64,000 nucleotides of DNA from Paenilisteria portnoyi (GCF_014322795.1 NZ_JAASTT010000019.1:1-64000); one strand, 5' to 3'. Shown: positions 1 to 9,180, numbered from the stretch's first letter. Numbers and translations: made by a program. Notes: generated by a model not told the origin, from the letters alone.

Positions 1-82
1 CCGGCTTCAACAGCCAGCCTCTCGGAAATTTCGTGGCCTCCGCAAAAACCAAAAGAGGGTTTTCACTGCGCCCCCTATGTTG
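1..82 (-). repeat. Intergenic repeat, family A, copy 1 (cut by window edge)
   Basis: Read on the minus strand, this stretch aligns with 187-313 and with the plus strand at 29590-29740. Shared landmarks, in minus-strand order, are a GGGGGCGCAGT-like block, a small hairpin, TTTTGCGGAGG, a TTTCCGAG/TTTCGAG block and a GAAGCCGG end. The hairpin arms differ between copies but stay self-complementary, which suggests selection on RNA or DNA structure. The copy runs off the start of the window. Confidence 0.65.
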
Positions 83-165
83 TGGCTCTTATGAGGCATC
101 AACTGCCGATTTAGAGCCTCAATACGAGTGCGAATAACGTGAGCATTCGTTCCTTGCCCTGCATC
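83..165 (+). repeat. Intergenic repeat, family B, copy 1
   Basis: Begins TGTTGTGGCTCTTA, continues through TTAGAGCCTCAATA and ends near GAGCATTCGTTCC. The same framework occurs at 28240-28327, 43616-43697 and, inverted, at 29839-29916. GGCTCT and AGAGCC form the arms of a stem. This copy is more diverged at its right end than the others. It lies between two family A units, making a composite block. Confidence 0.65.
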
Positions 166-186
166 ATGCTCAGGTGTCTCCGAGTC

Positions 187-313
187 CGGCTTCACGGGCT
201 AGCTCCTCGAAATTTTCGTGGCCTCCGCAAAAGTCAAAAGAAGACTTTTACTGCGCCCCCTAACAAATTTTTTCGGAGCTGAACGAGCCCGTTCAGCACT
301 CTGTTTCAGCACT
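187..313 (-). repeat. Intergenic repeat, family A, copy 2, directly after tarJ
   Basis: On the minus strand the unit begins GTGCTGAAAC one base after the tarJ stop codon and ends GAAGCCGG. It holds two hairpins: 278-297, with arms GCTGAACG and CGTTCAGC, and a second around 221-250 with arms like AAAAGTC and GACTTTT. The copy at 29590 starts with the same GTGCTGAAAC at the end of another gene. It could act as a 3-prime end structure for tarJ, but no clear U-run follows the hairpins. Confidence 0.65.
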
Positions 314-1339
314 TTAAATTCCCCATTCCATCACACTCTTACCCCACGGGCTGCGGAGATCGGCTTCAAATGCTTCAATCACATCTTGTATACACTTCAC
401 TTGGTGTACTTCACCAACTAAGTTTTGCAAATATTCCACAGCTCGCTTGTTTTCCGTCAAAAACTCTACTGTCTTCTCGAAATCAATGCGACCACTGCGG
501 CTACTTCCATAAACAGTCAAACCTTTTTCAAGCACCATCCTTGAGTTAAACTCAATCGGATACTCGGAAACGCCCAACAGCGAAATCGTGCCTTCTGGTT
601 TAATCAAATCAATAATCTGACTCACGGCATATTGGCTCCCACGGCCACCAGCGCACTCAAAGGCTTGGTCGATTACTAAATCAGCTGGAATATTGTCAAT
701 CGAAAACGCACCATCGACAAACGAGAAGAAATCCAATTTATACGGTGTTTTCCCAAAAATATAAACCTTACTATCTGGATACCAGTTTTTCAATATTAAA
801 GCTGTGATAAATCCTAAATTCCCGTCGCCCCAAACGCCGAACGATTCACGGTTTTCATTCGCTTTTTGATCAAAACGTAAAATCGCGTGAACGGCAACGG
901 AGATTAACTCGGAAAACGCGGCGACTTTTGGATTGACGTCATCTGGTAGCACGACGACACGATCGCGACGCATGAACACATAATCTTGCATCAGACCATC
1001 ATAGCCGCTCGAACGGAACTTGCTTGTTCGCAAATAGTTCTCATCGATGACAGGATCAGTCTCCATTGGCGTATTTGGAATCATCACTACTTTTGTACCT
1101 GGTTTAAATTCTTTCGTTGCATCATATACGATTTCGCCGATTCCTTCGTGAATTAGCGCCATCGGTAATTTCTTCGAGAGCATTTCTTTTCCGCGAGAAC
1201 CGGTATAATAGCGTTGGTCTGCCGCACAAATCGATAAATACGTTGGGCGAACCACAACTACTTCTTCATTCAAAGACTCATCCACATTGGCAACTTCGAA
1301 TTGTCGCTCCGATACTAGTCGGTATACTTGGTTAATCAT
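314..1339 (-). CDS. tarJ: TarJ-type ribulose-5-phosphate reductase (alcohol dehydrogenase family)
   Basis: A zinc-type medium-chain dehydrogenase of about 341 residues. By family it reduces ribulose 5-phosphate to ribitol 5-phosphate with NADPH in the cytoplasm, feeding CDP-ribitol synthesis for poly-ribitol wall teichoic acid. Seen in the sequence: an N-terminal GroES-like domain with a metal-ligand Cys near residue 38 and a HEGIGEI segment, then a Rossmann domain with the variant loop GDGNLG. The start ATG at 1339 has a CAGGAG ribosome site nine to ten bases upstream. A longer reading frame begins inside tarI without such a site. The start overlaps the end of tarI by eight bases, so the two are translated together. 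The first enzyme-specific neighbour, tarI, makes this assignment firm. Confidence 0.92.
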   Translation of the reverse strand: MINQVYRLVSERQFEVANVDESLNEEVVVVRPTYLSICAADQRYYTGSRGKEMLSKKLPMALIHEGIGEIVYDATKEFKPGTKVVMIPNTPMETDPVIDENYLRTSKFRSSGYDGLMQDYVFMRRDRVVVLPDDVNPKVAAFSELISVAVHAILRFDQKANENRESFGVWGDGNLGFITALILKNWYPDSKVYIFGKTPYKLDFFSFVDGAFSIDNIPADLVIDQAFECAGGRGSQYAVSQIIDLIKPEGTISLLGVSEYPIEFNSRMVLEKGLTVYGSSRSGRIDFEKTVEFLTENKRAVEYLQNLVGEVHQVKCIQDVIEAFEADLRSPWGKSVMEWGI

Positions 1340-2045
1340 TGGCGATACGCTCCTGAATGATCGCATTTGCCACTTTTAGATCATATGGCGTTGTAATCTT
1401 AATATTGAAGATTTCGCCCTTCACGAGCTTCACACGGTCTCCTGCGAGCAAGCAAATCTTACAAGCATCCGTCAAAATTTGTTTCTCATCTGCGGACAAC
1501 GCTTGATAATGGCTATATAGCTTCTTAATATTAAAACTTTGTGGCGTTTGGCCTTGGTACATGTGGTCACGAACCGGAATGTCCGTAATAAAATCATGAT
1601 TCGACGACTCCACAATCGTGTCAATCGCTTCAATGACCGTATCTACCGCACCAGTTTCTAGCGCCGCATCAATGTTCTCTTCAATAATCCGATGCGTCAA
1701 GAATGGGCGTACCGCATCATGCGTAATAATAACATCCTCATCCGTTAAGCCAAAACTCGACTCAATATAACGAATCCCATTCATAATTGTTTCGTTACGA
1801 TCCGTGCCGCCTTCGATGACAACAACGCGATCATCAGAAACGTATTTCTTAATATTATCTTCCGCGTGATTGATCCATTCTTTCGGAGACGAAATAATAA
1901 TCTTATCAAAACGGTTATTTAAAATAAATTTCTCAACTGTGTGTACGATAATTGGCTTACCATTCAAGGACAAAAATTGTTTTGGCATGCTGACATTTCC
2001 CATCCGCGTACCTTTTCCCCCAGCTAAAATTTGAGCGTATATCAT
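1332..2045 (-). CDS. tarI: Ribitol-5-phosphate cytidylyltransferase TarI
   Basis: A 237-residue IspD/TarI-family nucleotidyltransferase. It is expected to make CDP-ribitol from CTP and ribitol 5-phosphate in the cytoplasm for teichoic acid synthesis. The nucleotide-binding signature GGKGTRMG is at residues 9-16, followed by MPKQFL, and THDAVRPF occurs mid-protein, both typical of the family. IspD (MEP pathway) has the same fold, but the tail-to-head overlap with tarJ argues for TarI. The ATG is preceded by AAAGGAGATTAGAGA. The roughly 280-bp gap upstream contains an inverted-repeat element, so this pair may carry its own promoter, although none is obvious. Confidence 0.94.
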   Translation of the reverse strand: MIYAQILAGGKGTRMGNVSMPKQFLSLNGKPIIVHTVEKFILNNRFDKIIISSPKEWINHAEDNIKKYVSDDRVVVIEGGTDRNETIMNGIRYIESSFGLTDEDVIITHDAVRPFLTHRIIEENIDAALETGAVDTVIEAIDTIVESSNHDFITDIPVRDHMYQGQTPQSFNIKKLYSHYQALSADEKQILTDACKICLLAGDRVKLVKGEIFNIKITTPYDLKVANAIIQERIAND

Positions 2046-2131
2046 TCTCTAATCTCCTTTAACTGTTTTTTATGTTTACAGCTTTATTGTAACATAGATC
2101 CTTCGCAGAAACCTATCCCTATCTCCAAACT

Positions 2132-2323
2132 CTCAGCGGAACGACAAATGATTAGTTCCTAGGCAAAAGCGAGTACCAAGGCGGAGCGTACTGAGGTACG
2201 ATAACTGAAAACAAGGAGGGAGTCTTATCCCCGACCATGTAAGAAGTTATGCGAAACATAGTGTAGAAGAGCATTGGAACGGAGCTTTTAACGACGGAAA
2301 TGATTATTTGTCGTCCCGCTGAG
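2132..2323. mobile_element. MITE-like element with 27-bp terminal inverted repeats
   Basis: The left end (2132-2158) and the right end (2297-2323) are inverted copies, 27 bases with four mismatches, both beginning CTCAGCGG or CTCAGCGGG as read inward. The 192-bp interior has an internal CGTAC-TGAG-GTACG hairpin and no convincing coding sequence. The right end lies one base from the stop codon of the glycosyltransferase gene. The size and ends fit a small non-autonomous element or a structured repeat. No target duplication was recognised. Confidence 0.6.
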
Positions 2324-2324
2324 C

Positions 2325-4676
2325 TTACTTAATCAATTCACGGACGATCCGCTCTGCCGCCTTACCATCTAAATCATCGAAAAAGCGGTTTTTGAAGGCA
2401 CGTACTTTATCTAAATCAAAATCATTCGTCTCGATTGCGCTGATAATCTCGTCATTCGTGCGGACAATCGGGCCTGGAACAAATGCTTCATAATCATAGT
2501 AAAAATTACGTTCGCCAAGATAGTTCTCTAAATCATAGGCATAAAATAGCACTGGTTTCTCCATAATCGAGAAATCAAAGACAACCGATGAATAATCTGT
2601 AATCAAAATATCCGTGTTAATCAAGACATCATTAATATCTTCACGGCTCATATTAAACGCAAATTCTTGCAAATCAAACGGCACACCAACACCTCGTGTC
2701 ACTGATGGATGCATTTTCAAAATAAGCGCGTATTCATCACCGAGTTCCTCCGCCAAACGACGAATGTTCAAGTTCATCACAAAGTTTTGGCGTTCACCAG
2801 GTCCACCCCGGAAAGTCGGCGCGTATGTGATAATTTTTTTACCTTTCAAATGTGGATATTTTCCTAAGAAAGAAGCTTTAATAAAGGCTTTGTAATCCTC
2901 ATTGAAAAAGCGATCCGTTCTTGGTACACCTAAAGGCATGACATCTTTTTCAGGGACATCGAATGCATCGGCATAAAACGGCACGATTTCGCTTGATGAT
3001 ACAACAACTTTCGTATAATTCTTATGCGCCCCACGTTCAAAACTCTCCGTATTACTGTCCGCGTAACCGATCGAACTAAATCCGAATTTCTTAAACGCAC
3101 CAGCCGCATGCCAAAGTTGAATAACTTCCGTGCCACTGCCTGTTGTCAAACCATACATTTGACGGTAATAATCATCTAAAAAGACATATTTCGCCGTCGC
3201 CACATCTTTATAAAGTGACAAAAGCTCACGAAGCGAACGTTTTGGTTGTTTCAAATAACCAACAACCGCATAGTCCGGCTTCTGTTTCAATACTTCATCA
3301 TAAACTGCCTTGAACGAATCTGCCAACACATCATGCTTATTCGTTAGGAAGACAATTTTATCTTGTTTTTTACCGAGTTTGTAGATTGGGAAAGCGATGC
3401 GACGTGCATAGAAATTACGCGCCATATCTTGCACCTTTTTCCAGGAACCGACGACTACTTTTTTGTAGCCAGACGAAATAATCGTTCCTGCTTTTCGAAC
3501 AGCCAGGCGATTGTAGATTGGTTGAACCGAATTACGATTCGCCGCTTTTTGCCCAGCACGTACTTCTTGCGGGAATGCTGAAGAAAGTAATTTATTCATC
3601 GAACCAGGGTCCAATTTACTATACGCCAATTTCAGCACACGCAAATAATTCGGGCGCGCTTTTTCCTTAATAAACGTATAGCGGTTAATCGTCTCAAACG
3701 TAAGCAGACGTTGCAACACACCGAGGCTATTGTAAAGGTTCAAATCCATCGAATCCACTAGTTCATAGAAAGAATCGAACATCTTGACTTGCGTCCCAGC
3801 GTTGCCCTCCATCATAATGCCTTTATACGCCGGCCAAATATCCGCCGACACAATCCGGTCATAGTAATCCGTACGAATTTTTCCAAGCGCAATCGGGTTT
3901 GTCACATACTTCGTGAACAATGGATCAGCCAGTTTCGTACTTTCGATAATATCTTTAAAACTCACATATGGATCTGATTTCACGATTTGGGATAGCGACA
4001 CATCGCCCTCGTCCTCACGCGCACGATAATTGTAAATAATCTCGTCCACCGTATAAATGTCGCCGGACTTCAAATAAGCTTCCAATACAAACGGGTGATC
4101 TTCCGCAACTTTAATAGATGTAGGGAAACGTATATCTTTCACCACATCCGCGCGATACATTTTATTACAAGGTCCAAGCGTGTACAGCATTTCCGGATTC
4201 TTCACAAGCGTTTTACGGCCTTTCTTGAAGACACCTTTCGTGAAATGCCCGCCGATAAACCACGAACGATTACTGTTAAAACTTACAGAAATCCCTGTTA
4301 CGACGCCAACCTGTTCAGATTCTGCCGCATGATACATGATTTCCAACGCTTTTTCTGGTAAAACATCATCGGAGTCGACAAAGCTAATATACTTCCCGCG
4401 AGCAACAGCCAAACCGTTATTACGCGCCGTTCCTGGTCCCGCATTGGGTTCTTTGACAACACAAATATTCTCGTGTTCAGCCGCCAATTCGATAATTCTT
4501 TCTAAACTACCATCCGAAGAGCCATCGTCCACAAGCACGATTTCCACTTCTTTTAGCGTTTGGTTAAGTAAAGATTTAATGGTTTCATCAATGTAGCGAA
4601 TAACATTATATACTGGAATAACGACCGATACTTTGGGTTCAACTATTGCAGCAGGTTTTACGATTTCATAGAGCAT
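2325..4676 (-). CDS. Bifunctional GT2 glycosyltransferase / CDP-glycerol (ribitol) glycerophosphotransferase, TagF-like
   Basis: A 783-residue two-domain enzyme. Residues about 14-260 are a GT2 glycosyltransferase: SVVIPVYN, VDDGSSDGS and FVDSDD are the nucleotide-sugar and metal-binding motifs. Residues about 430-780 resemble the TagB/TagF/TarL family that transfers glycerol- or ribitol-phosphate from the CDP-alditol to the growing polymer: QLWHAAGAFKKFG, PLGVPRTDRFF, YAPTFRG and ITDYSSVVFDF. No signal peptide or membrane span is visible, so it should work on the cytoplasmic membrane face. With tarI/tarJ downstream it probably polymerises the ribitol-phosphate backbone. The GT2 half may prime or decorate the chain. 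Start ATG follows AAGGGAGAAATAGA. The exact alditol substrate cannot be read from sequence. Confidence 0.9.
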   Translation of the reverse strand: MLYEIVKPAAIVEPKVSVVIPVYNVIRYIDETIKSLLNQTLKEVEIVLVDDGSSDGSLERIIELAAEHENICVVKEPNAGPGTARNNGLAVARGKYISFVDSDDVLPEKALEIMYHAAESEQVGVVTGISVSFNSNRSWFIGGHFTKGVFKKGRKTLVKNPEMLYTLGPCNKMYRADVVKDIRFPTSIKVAEDHPFVLEAYLKSGDIYTVDEIIYNYRAREDEGDVSLSQIVKSDPYVSFKDIIESTKLADPLFTKYVTNPIALGKIRTDYYDRIVSADIWPAYKGIMMEGNAGTQVKMFDSFYELVDSMDLNLYNSLGVLQRLLTFETINRYTFIKEKARPNYLRVLKLAYSKLDPGSMNKLLSSAFPQEVRAGQKAANRNSVQPIYNRLAVRKAGTIISSGYKKVVVGSWKKVQDMARNFYARRIAFPIYKLGKKQDKIVFLTNKHDVLADSFKAVYDEVLKQKPDYAVVGYLKQPKRSLRELLSLYKDVATAKYVFLDDYYRQMYGLTTGSGTEVIQLWHAAGAFKKFGFSSIGYADSNTESFERGAHKNYTKVVVSSSEIVPFYADAFDVPEKDVMPLGVPRTDRFFNEDYKAFIKASFLGKYPHLKGKKIITYAPTFRGGPGERQNFVMNLNIRRLAEELGDEYALILKMHPSVTRGVGVPFDLQEFAFNMSREDINDVLINTDILITDYSSVVFDFSIMEKPVLFYAYDLENYLGERNFYYDYEAFVPGPIVRTNDEIISAIETNDFDLDKVRAFKNRFFDDLDGKAAERIVRELIK

Positions 4677-4813
4677 TCTATTTCTCCCTTAAAACTTTTA
4701 TTTATCATTTTCAATCTATTACAAATACCGCCAAATGTCAAGGATGCACCAATTTAAAAATAGTCGTTTCTACTATCTATTAGCACTTTGTTAACTGCTT
4801 TACACGCAAAAAC

Positions 4814-4843
4814 TTGTCACACTACGCGTACATACCGTATAAT
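4814..4843 (+). promoter_or_regulatory. gtaB promoter
   Basis: TTGTCA (4814-4819) and TATAAT (4838-4843) are separated by 18 bases, a near-consensus sigma-A promoter. Transcription would start near 4850, which rules out a longer reading frame beginning at 4846 and supports the ATG at 4885. Confidence 0.8.
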
Positions 4844-4884
4844 GGTTGCATATAGACGAATATATTTTGAAGGAGAATGCCATT

Positions 4885-5781
4885 ATGAAAGTTAGAAAAG
4901 CGGTCATTCCTGCTGCGGGTCTTGGAACTCGTTTTTTACCAGCAACGAAGGCAATGCCAAAAGAAATTTTACCGATTGTAGATAAACCAACGATTCAATA
5001 TATCGTCGAGGAAGCTGTAGCATCAGGAATTGAAGATATCTTGATCGTTACTGGTAAAGGAAAGCGCGCGATTGAAGATCACTTCGACTCCGTGCCTGAA
5101 CTAGAAAACAACCTACGCGAAAAAAATAAACTAGAATTGCTACATCTCGTGGAAGAAACGACAAACATCAACTTGCATTTCATTCGTCAATCGAAGCCAA
5201 AAGGTCTTGGTGACGCGATTTTGCAAGCGAAAGGTTTTGTTGGTAACGAACCATTTATCGTTATGTTAGGCGATGATATCGTTGAATCCAAAACACCTTG
5301 CTCGAAACAGCTCATTGACCAATATCAAAAAACGCATAGTTCGGTTATCGGCGTGCAGCACGTGCCGCATGAAGAAACATATCGTTACGGTATTATCGAT
5401 CCGCTGAACGAATATGCAAAAGGTCTATACAATGTAAAAGGCTTCGTTGAGAAACCAGATCCAGTAAAAGCGCCATCTGACTTAGCGATTCTTGGCCGTT
5501 ACTTGTTAACACCACAAATTTTTGATTTCTTGGAAACACAAGAAGCTGGTGCTGGTGGCGAAATTCAATTAACGGATGCCATCAATCGCCTCAATGAAAT
5601 TCAACGTGTTTTCGCGTATGATTTTGAAGGAGAACGCTTTGATGTCGGCGATAAATTCGGTTTCATCAAAACAACGATGCAATTCGCGCTGAAACATCCT
5701 GAAATTAAAGATGACGTCTCTGCCTTAATTGATGAATTATACACAGAGATTCATAAAAAAGACGTGAAAAAGAAGAAATAA
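4885..5781 (+). CDS. gtaB: UTP-glucose-1-phosphate uridylyltransferase
   Basis: A 298-residue GalU/GtaB enzyme making UDP-glucose from UTP and glucose 1-phosphate in the cytoplasm. UDP-glucose serves glycolipid anchors and wall-polymer glycosylation. The protein opens [19 protein letters not shown], the classic nucleotide-binding signature. [10 protein letters not shown] and the C-terminal [10 protein letters not shown] are also family hallmarks. GAAGGAG sits eight to nine bases before the ATG. It is transcribed alone from a strong promoter and ends in a bidirectional terminator. Its place amid teichoic acid genes matches its role as sugar donor supplier for the adjacent glycosylation genes. 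Confidence 0.97.
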   Translation: MKVRKAVIPAAGLGTRFLPATKAMPKEILPIVDKPTIQYIVEEAVASGIEDILIVTGKGKRAIEDHFDSVPELENNLREKNKLELLHLVEETTNINLHFIRQSKPKGLGDAILQAKGFVGNEPFIVMLGDDIVESKTPCSKQLIDQYQKTHSSVIGVQHVPHEETYRYGIIDPLNEYAKGLYNVKGFVEKPDPVKAPSDLAILGRYLLTPQIFDFLETQEAGAGGEIQLTDAINRLNEIQRVFAYDFEGERFDVGDKFGFIKTTMQFALKHPEIKDDVSALIDELYTEIHKKDVKKKK

Positions 5782-5782
5782 C

Positions 5783-5832
5783 AAAAAATGCTTGGAGCCT
5801 CAGATTTGAATCTGTTGCTCCAAGCATTTTTT
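5783..5832. terminator. Bidirectional terminator between gtaB and the autolysin gene
   Basis: A perfect 15-bp stem, AAAAATGCTTGGAGC paired with GCTCCAAGCATTTTT, encloses a loop of about 19 bases. It has A-rich and T-rich flanks, so it can stop both convergent genes. Confidence 0.92.
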
Positions 5833-8800
5833 ATTTATATTTGGGTATTTCGAAGTCTTGAATGTAGCTTGTGAGTAAGTTATACATGTTATACATATTC
5901 GTCGTTTGACTCGTCGCCCATTTAATATCTGTTGCATATTGGTGAACGCCTGGATTCGCGGGATTCCATCTCATTTTATAGATAGTGTCCTGTCCTCTTG
6001 CTACGTAGTTTTGAGCTACAAATTGTGCGCCGCCAATGATTGCTTTTTCTGGTGTGTCCCAGCCTTGTTTATAGGCATATTCGGAACCACCTTTCAACGG
6101 ATTGCTATCCACAGCGCCGATTCCGTACATGTTATACACAAGTTTCGGCGTTACTGGTTTACCATCGACAACGCTTACTAGTACGCCATTTGCAAGTTGT
6201 GATGAACCATTTCCTGTTTCTAACATCGAATGCGACATCAGATAAATTTCGTTAATCTGATACGTTTTCGCAGCCGTCGCAAAGCTTGCACCTTGCCCAG
6301 TTAAGATTCCTTTATTCACAAGAATTTTACTGTTCACTTCTGCTACATTAAGCCCTGCTGGTTTTGATAACACGAGGAACTGCAAATATTCTTTCGTGTC
6401 TTTTACAAAACTGTTCGGGTTCATGTAGTACTGCACATCTTTTTGGTACGCATTGACCCATGCACGTGTGTAGTTGAATTTATACCATTTCGCGCCATCG
6501 GTTCCTGTAACAGTTCCCGTAATGGTGATTGTTAAATCTTTCGCGAGCGGTCCAACTAAAAAGGCATTTGGGTTCGCAGCATCGCGAACGCTCGTCGCTG
6601 CCGTTGTTTTCCCAGTTTTTCCACCAGCATTCAATGTGACAAAATTACTACGAACGTAAGTGTTCGGCGGTTTGACACTTGTTTGCGGTGGTGTAGAGCC
6701 CTGCATTTGAATTGCTAGAGCTTGTGCCAACGTGGAAGTATACGATTGCGTGCGATAGTTCTTTTCGATACCTGATACGTAATTGATGTTGAACGATAAG
6801 GCCGCTCCACCTGTGTCCTCCATATATTCAATGATGAATTTATGATTTCCTTTTGTGAGTGGGATCGTTTCTTTGTAATTGTTTAAACCTGCTGTCCAAT
6901 CTTCATAGACAACCTGGCCATCTACTTTCACGCGGATGCGATTATCAGCGCGACCCGAGATTTCATAATTACCGTCTTTCGCCATGTTCAATGTTGACTC
7001 ATAGCGAGCCGTGAAGCGGTCATTTGGAATACTTGGATCTGGGCTTCCTGCTCCCCAGTTATCATTAATACTACTCATTGTTTTGTAGACAGGACGTCCG
7101 GAGAAGCTGTCTGTCGGATAATATCGTGCCAACCACGTATTGCTTGGTAAAATATTAAAATCAACAGATGCCGCGCCTGTGCGTTCGACATACTCGACTT
7201 TCACATTATGCGTTCCTTGCGTTAACGGAATCACATAATTTTCCTCACGTACATAACTTAGACCGCGGTTATCAAAAACAACTTTGCCATCTATCGTTAC
7301 ACGCATGCCATCGTCCGCACGCCCAACAATGTTGTAATTCCCTGTTTTAGGAGCGACATATTGCTTTTCGATGACTGCTGAGAAATTATCGTTTGGAATC
7401 GCTGAATCTGGACTACCATACGCCCAGTTTTGATAAAATGCCGTTTGCGTGTCGTGGAGCTTAGCTACATAAGCACCAGTAAAATTGGTGTTTTTGTAGT
7501 AGCGCGCAAACCATTTATCTAGTTTTTCGATATTCATGTTGAAGGAAGCTGCACCCGTTTTGTGTTTATAAGCAATCGAAATCGCGTGTTTTCCTTTTGG
7601 AACCCAAATGACTTGATTGTATTGTCCGGAAACAGTGCCCATATTTTTGCCATCCATATAGATGATCGCTTCGTCTTTCACGTCGCCGTAGAAACGATAG
7701 TGACTCGACTCTGGCGCATCGATTTGACGGTGCATTCGTGCGGAAAAATGTTCGGTCGGTACCGCGCTGTTTGGCGAACCTGTACCCCAATTCTTCGCAA
7801 GTGCCGTCGTGCCAGTTGCTTCGTCAAAGGCATACGGAAATCCAGAGACTGTTTCATTCGGATAGTATTTAGCGTACCAGACGTTGGCATTGATAACATT
7901 AAAGTTAACATATGCCGCGCCGCCGCCTTCTTTAAACTTGATCCGAACGTCATGTGTACCTTTTGATAAATAAACAACTGTATTAAACTCACCACGTGTC
8001 GTCAAATTCGTCACGAGTTTGCCGTCAACATAAATCGCCGCCGCATCGTCCACATTCCCGATAATTCGGTAATCGCGAGCCGTTGCCACTTCAATTTGTT
8101 TATCCATAATACCTGTGAAATTGTCTTTGTTCACGCTAGCATTTGGTGACCCTGTGCCCCAATTGTGTGCCAGCTTATTCGCTGTCGAACCAGCTGCCGT
8201 GTAAATCGAGTTCAAGCCCCATGTCGTATTATTAAAATACTGTTCATACCAAGCGTTTGCCTTCACGAGATTCATTTGTAAATGAGCCGCGCCAGACTTT
8301 TCACGATATTGGACGGTGACTTGGTGTTTACCTTTTGTCAGTGGGATTGTGACGTTTAGGTTATCCTGAAAAGAATCCCAAGTGTTCACAATCGCCTTAC
8401 CATCCACGTAAATTCGCATGCCATCGTCTACTTTTCCAACAAAACGATAATTACCTGCTTCGGCAATATCATACTGCTTCGAAAAGAATCCACTAAAATT
8501 ATCAACGCCAATTCCAGCGCCAGGTGAGCCATAGCCCCAAACTTTATTCAGGTATGCTTTATTGCCGATGCTCTCGGTCAACTTCACGTTTCCTGTCATA
8601 TTATTGTTTGGAAAGTACACGGCATGCCATTCATCCGCACGAACTAAATCTGCGGTAATGTATGCTGCGCCACCCGCTTCTAGATAATCGATTCTGATGT
8701 TATGCGTTCCCGCTGTTAACGGAATCGTCATGTTCAGGTTCGCCATGCTCGGTTTGAAATCATCATACACAAGCTTATTGTCGACGTAGACCCGAATTCC

Positions 8801-9079
8801 ATCATCGGCGCGCCCAATTAGGCGATAATCTGCGGTGGTGCCAACTGTAATTGTTTTACGGAACGTCGCAGAAAAACCATCCACTGGTAGCGCTGCGCTT
8901 GGTGAACCGTAACCCCAATCCAGATGAAGATCCTTCTCTGTTCGCTTCAAGACCGGGGTACCAGATAGCGTCTTGTTGTTGTAATAGCTCGCTTCCCACG
9001 AGCTTGGAGTTGCCGCATCCGCCTGCATTGGTTCTTTCATCACGAAAACCGCACACGTTGCAGCAAACCCTAACGCCAT
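5831..9079 (-). CDS. Secreted PA14-repeat autolysin with GH73-type glucosaminidase domain
   Basis: A 1082-residue exported protein. A hydrophobic leader ending near AQADA/MQADAA precedes six consecutive PA14-like repeats of about 125 residues (roughly residues 27-775). Each repeat starts W-x-A-x-Y-Y/F and carries a GSP motif and a R/V-D-D-G/A-x-x-x-Y-V-D-G-K core. A bacterial SH3-like stretch (about 800-880) follows, then a glucosaminidase domain (about 890-1060) with MSHSMLETGNGSSQL, whose Glu near residue 954 is the likely catalytic acid. It should cleave N-acetylglucosamine bonds in peptidoglycan while the PA14 units bind wall carbohydrate. In L. monocytogenes the autolysin Auto lies at a comparable place but uses GW modules. 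Start is uncertain: the strong AAGGAGG at 9110-9116 is 30 bases from this ATG, and the ideally spaced codon is ATC at 9098-9100. Confidence 0.9.
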   Translation of the reverse strand: MALGFAATCAVFVMKEPMQADAATPSSWEASYYNNKTLSGTPVLKRTEKDLHLDWGYGSPSAALPVDGFSATFRKTITVGTTADYRLIGRADDGIRVYVDNKLVYDDFKPSMANLNMTIPLTAGTHNIRIDYLEAGGAAYITADLVRADEWHAVYFPNNNMTGNVKLTESIGNKAYLNKVWGYGSPGAGIGVDNFSGFFSKQYDIAEAGNYRFVGKVDDGMRIYVDGKAIVNTWDSFQDNLNVTIPLTKGKHQVTVQYREKSGAAHLQMNLVKANAWYEQYFNNTTWGLNSIYTAAGSTANKLAHNWGTGSPNASVNKDNFTGIMDKQIEVATARDYRIIGNVDDAAAIYVDGKLVTNLTTRGEFNTVVYLSKGTHDVRIKFKEGGGAAYVNFNVINANVWYAKYYPNETVSGFPYAFDEATGTTALAKNWGTGSPNSAVPTEHFSARMHRQIDAPESSHYRFYGDVKDEAIIYMDGKNMGTVSGQYNQVIWVPKGKHAISIAYKHKTGAASFNMNIEKLDKWFARYYKNTNFTGAYVAKLHDTQTAFYQNWAYGSPDSAIPNDNFSAVIEKQYVAPKTGNYNIVGRADDGMRVTIDGKVVFDNRGLSYVREENYVIPLTQGTHNVKVEYVERTGAASVDFNILPSNTWLARYYPTDSFSGRPVYKTMSSINDNWGAGSPDPSIPNDRFTARYESTLNMAKDGNYEISGRADNRIRVKVDGQVVYEDWTAGLNNYKETIPLTKGNHKFIIEYMEDTGGAALSFNINYVSGIEKNYRTQSYTSTLAQALAIQMQGSTPPQTSVKPPNTYVRSNFVTLNAGGKTGKTTAATSVRDAANPNAFLVGPLAKDLTITITGTVTGTDGAKWYKFNYTRAWVNAYQKDVQYYMNPNSFVKDTKEYLQFLVLSKPAGLNVAEVNSKILVNKGILTGQGASFATAAKTYQINEIYLMSHSMLETGNGSSQLANGVLVSVVDGKPVTPKLVYNMYGIGAVDSNPLKGGSEYAYKQGWDTPEKAIIGGAQFVAQNYVARGQDTIYKMRWNPANPGVHQYATDIKWATSQTTNMYNMYNLLTSYIQDFEIPKYK

Positions 9080-9109
9080 TATTACTATTTTATTTCTGAT
9101 TGACCTTTA

Positions 9110-9116
9110 CCTCCTT
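9110..9116 (-). promoter_or_regulatory. Ribosome binding site without a standard start codon at normal distance
   Basis: AAGGAGG on the minus strand lies nine bases from an in-frame ATC (9098-9100) and 30 bases from the first in-frame ATG (9079). Starting at ATC would add the residues IRNKIVI, which supply the positive charges that a signal peptide N-region normally has. Confidence 0.7.
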
Positions 9117-9138
9117 GACATAAATTGCGTACGTCTCT

Positions 9139-9167
9139 ATTATTTCACATTTGGAGGGTTTAAACAA
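9139..9167 (-). promoter_or_regulatory. Candidate autolysin promoter
   Basis: On the minus strand TTGTTT (9162-9167) and AATAAT (9139-9144) are 17 bases apart, ending about 20 bases before the AAGGAGG ribosome site. The -10 matches five of six consensus bases. Confidence 0.5.
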
Positions 9168-9180
9168 CATTACAATGGTG

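Noticed and set aside
7-195. 62-codon frame in the first repeat block
   Set aside because: It spans two repeat families and has no ribosome site or conserved protein pattern. It is explained by the repeats.
4846-4884. Longer N-terminus for gtaB
   Set aside because: The frame start lies three bases after the -10 box, before the expected transcription start, and the GAAGGAG site points to 4885.
7566-7995. Overlapping frames of 74-134 codons on both strands within the autolysin gene
   Set aside because: They are shadows of the repetitive autolysin coding sequence and lack ribosome sites.
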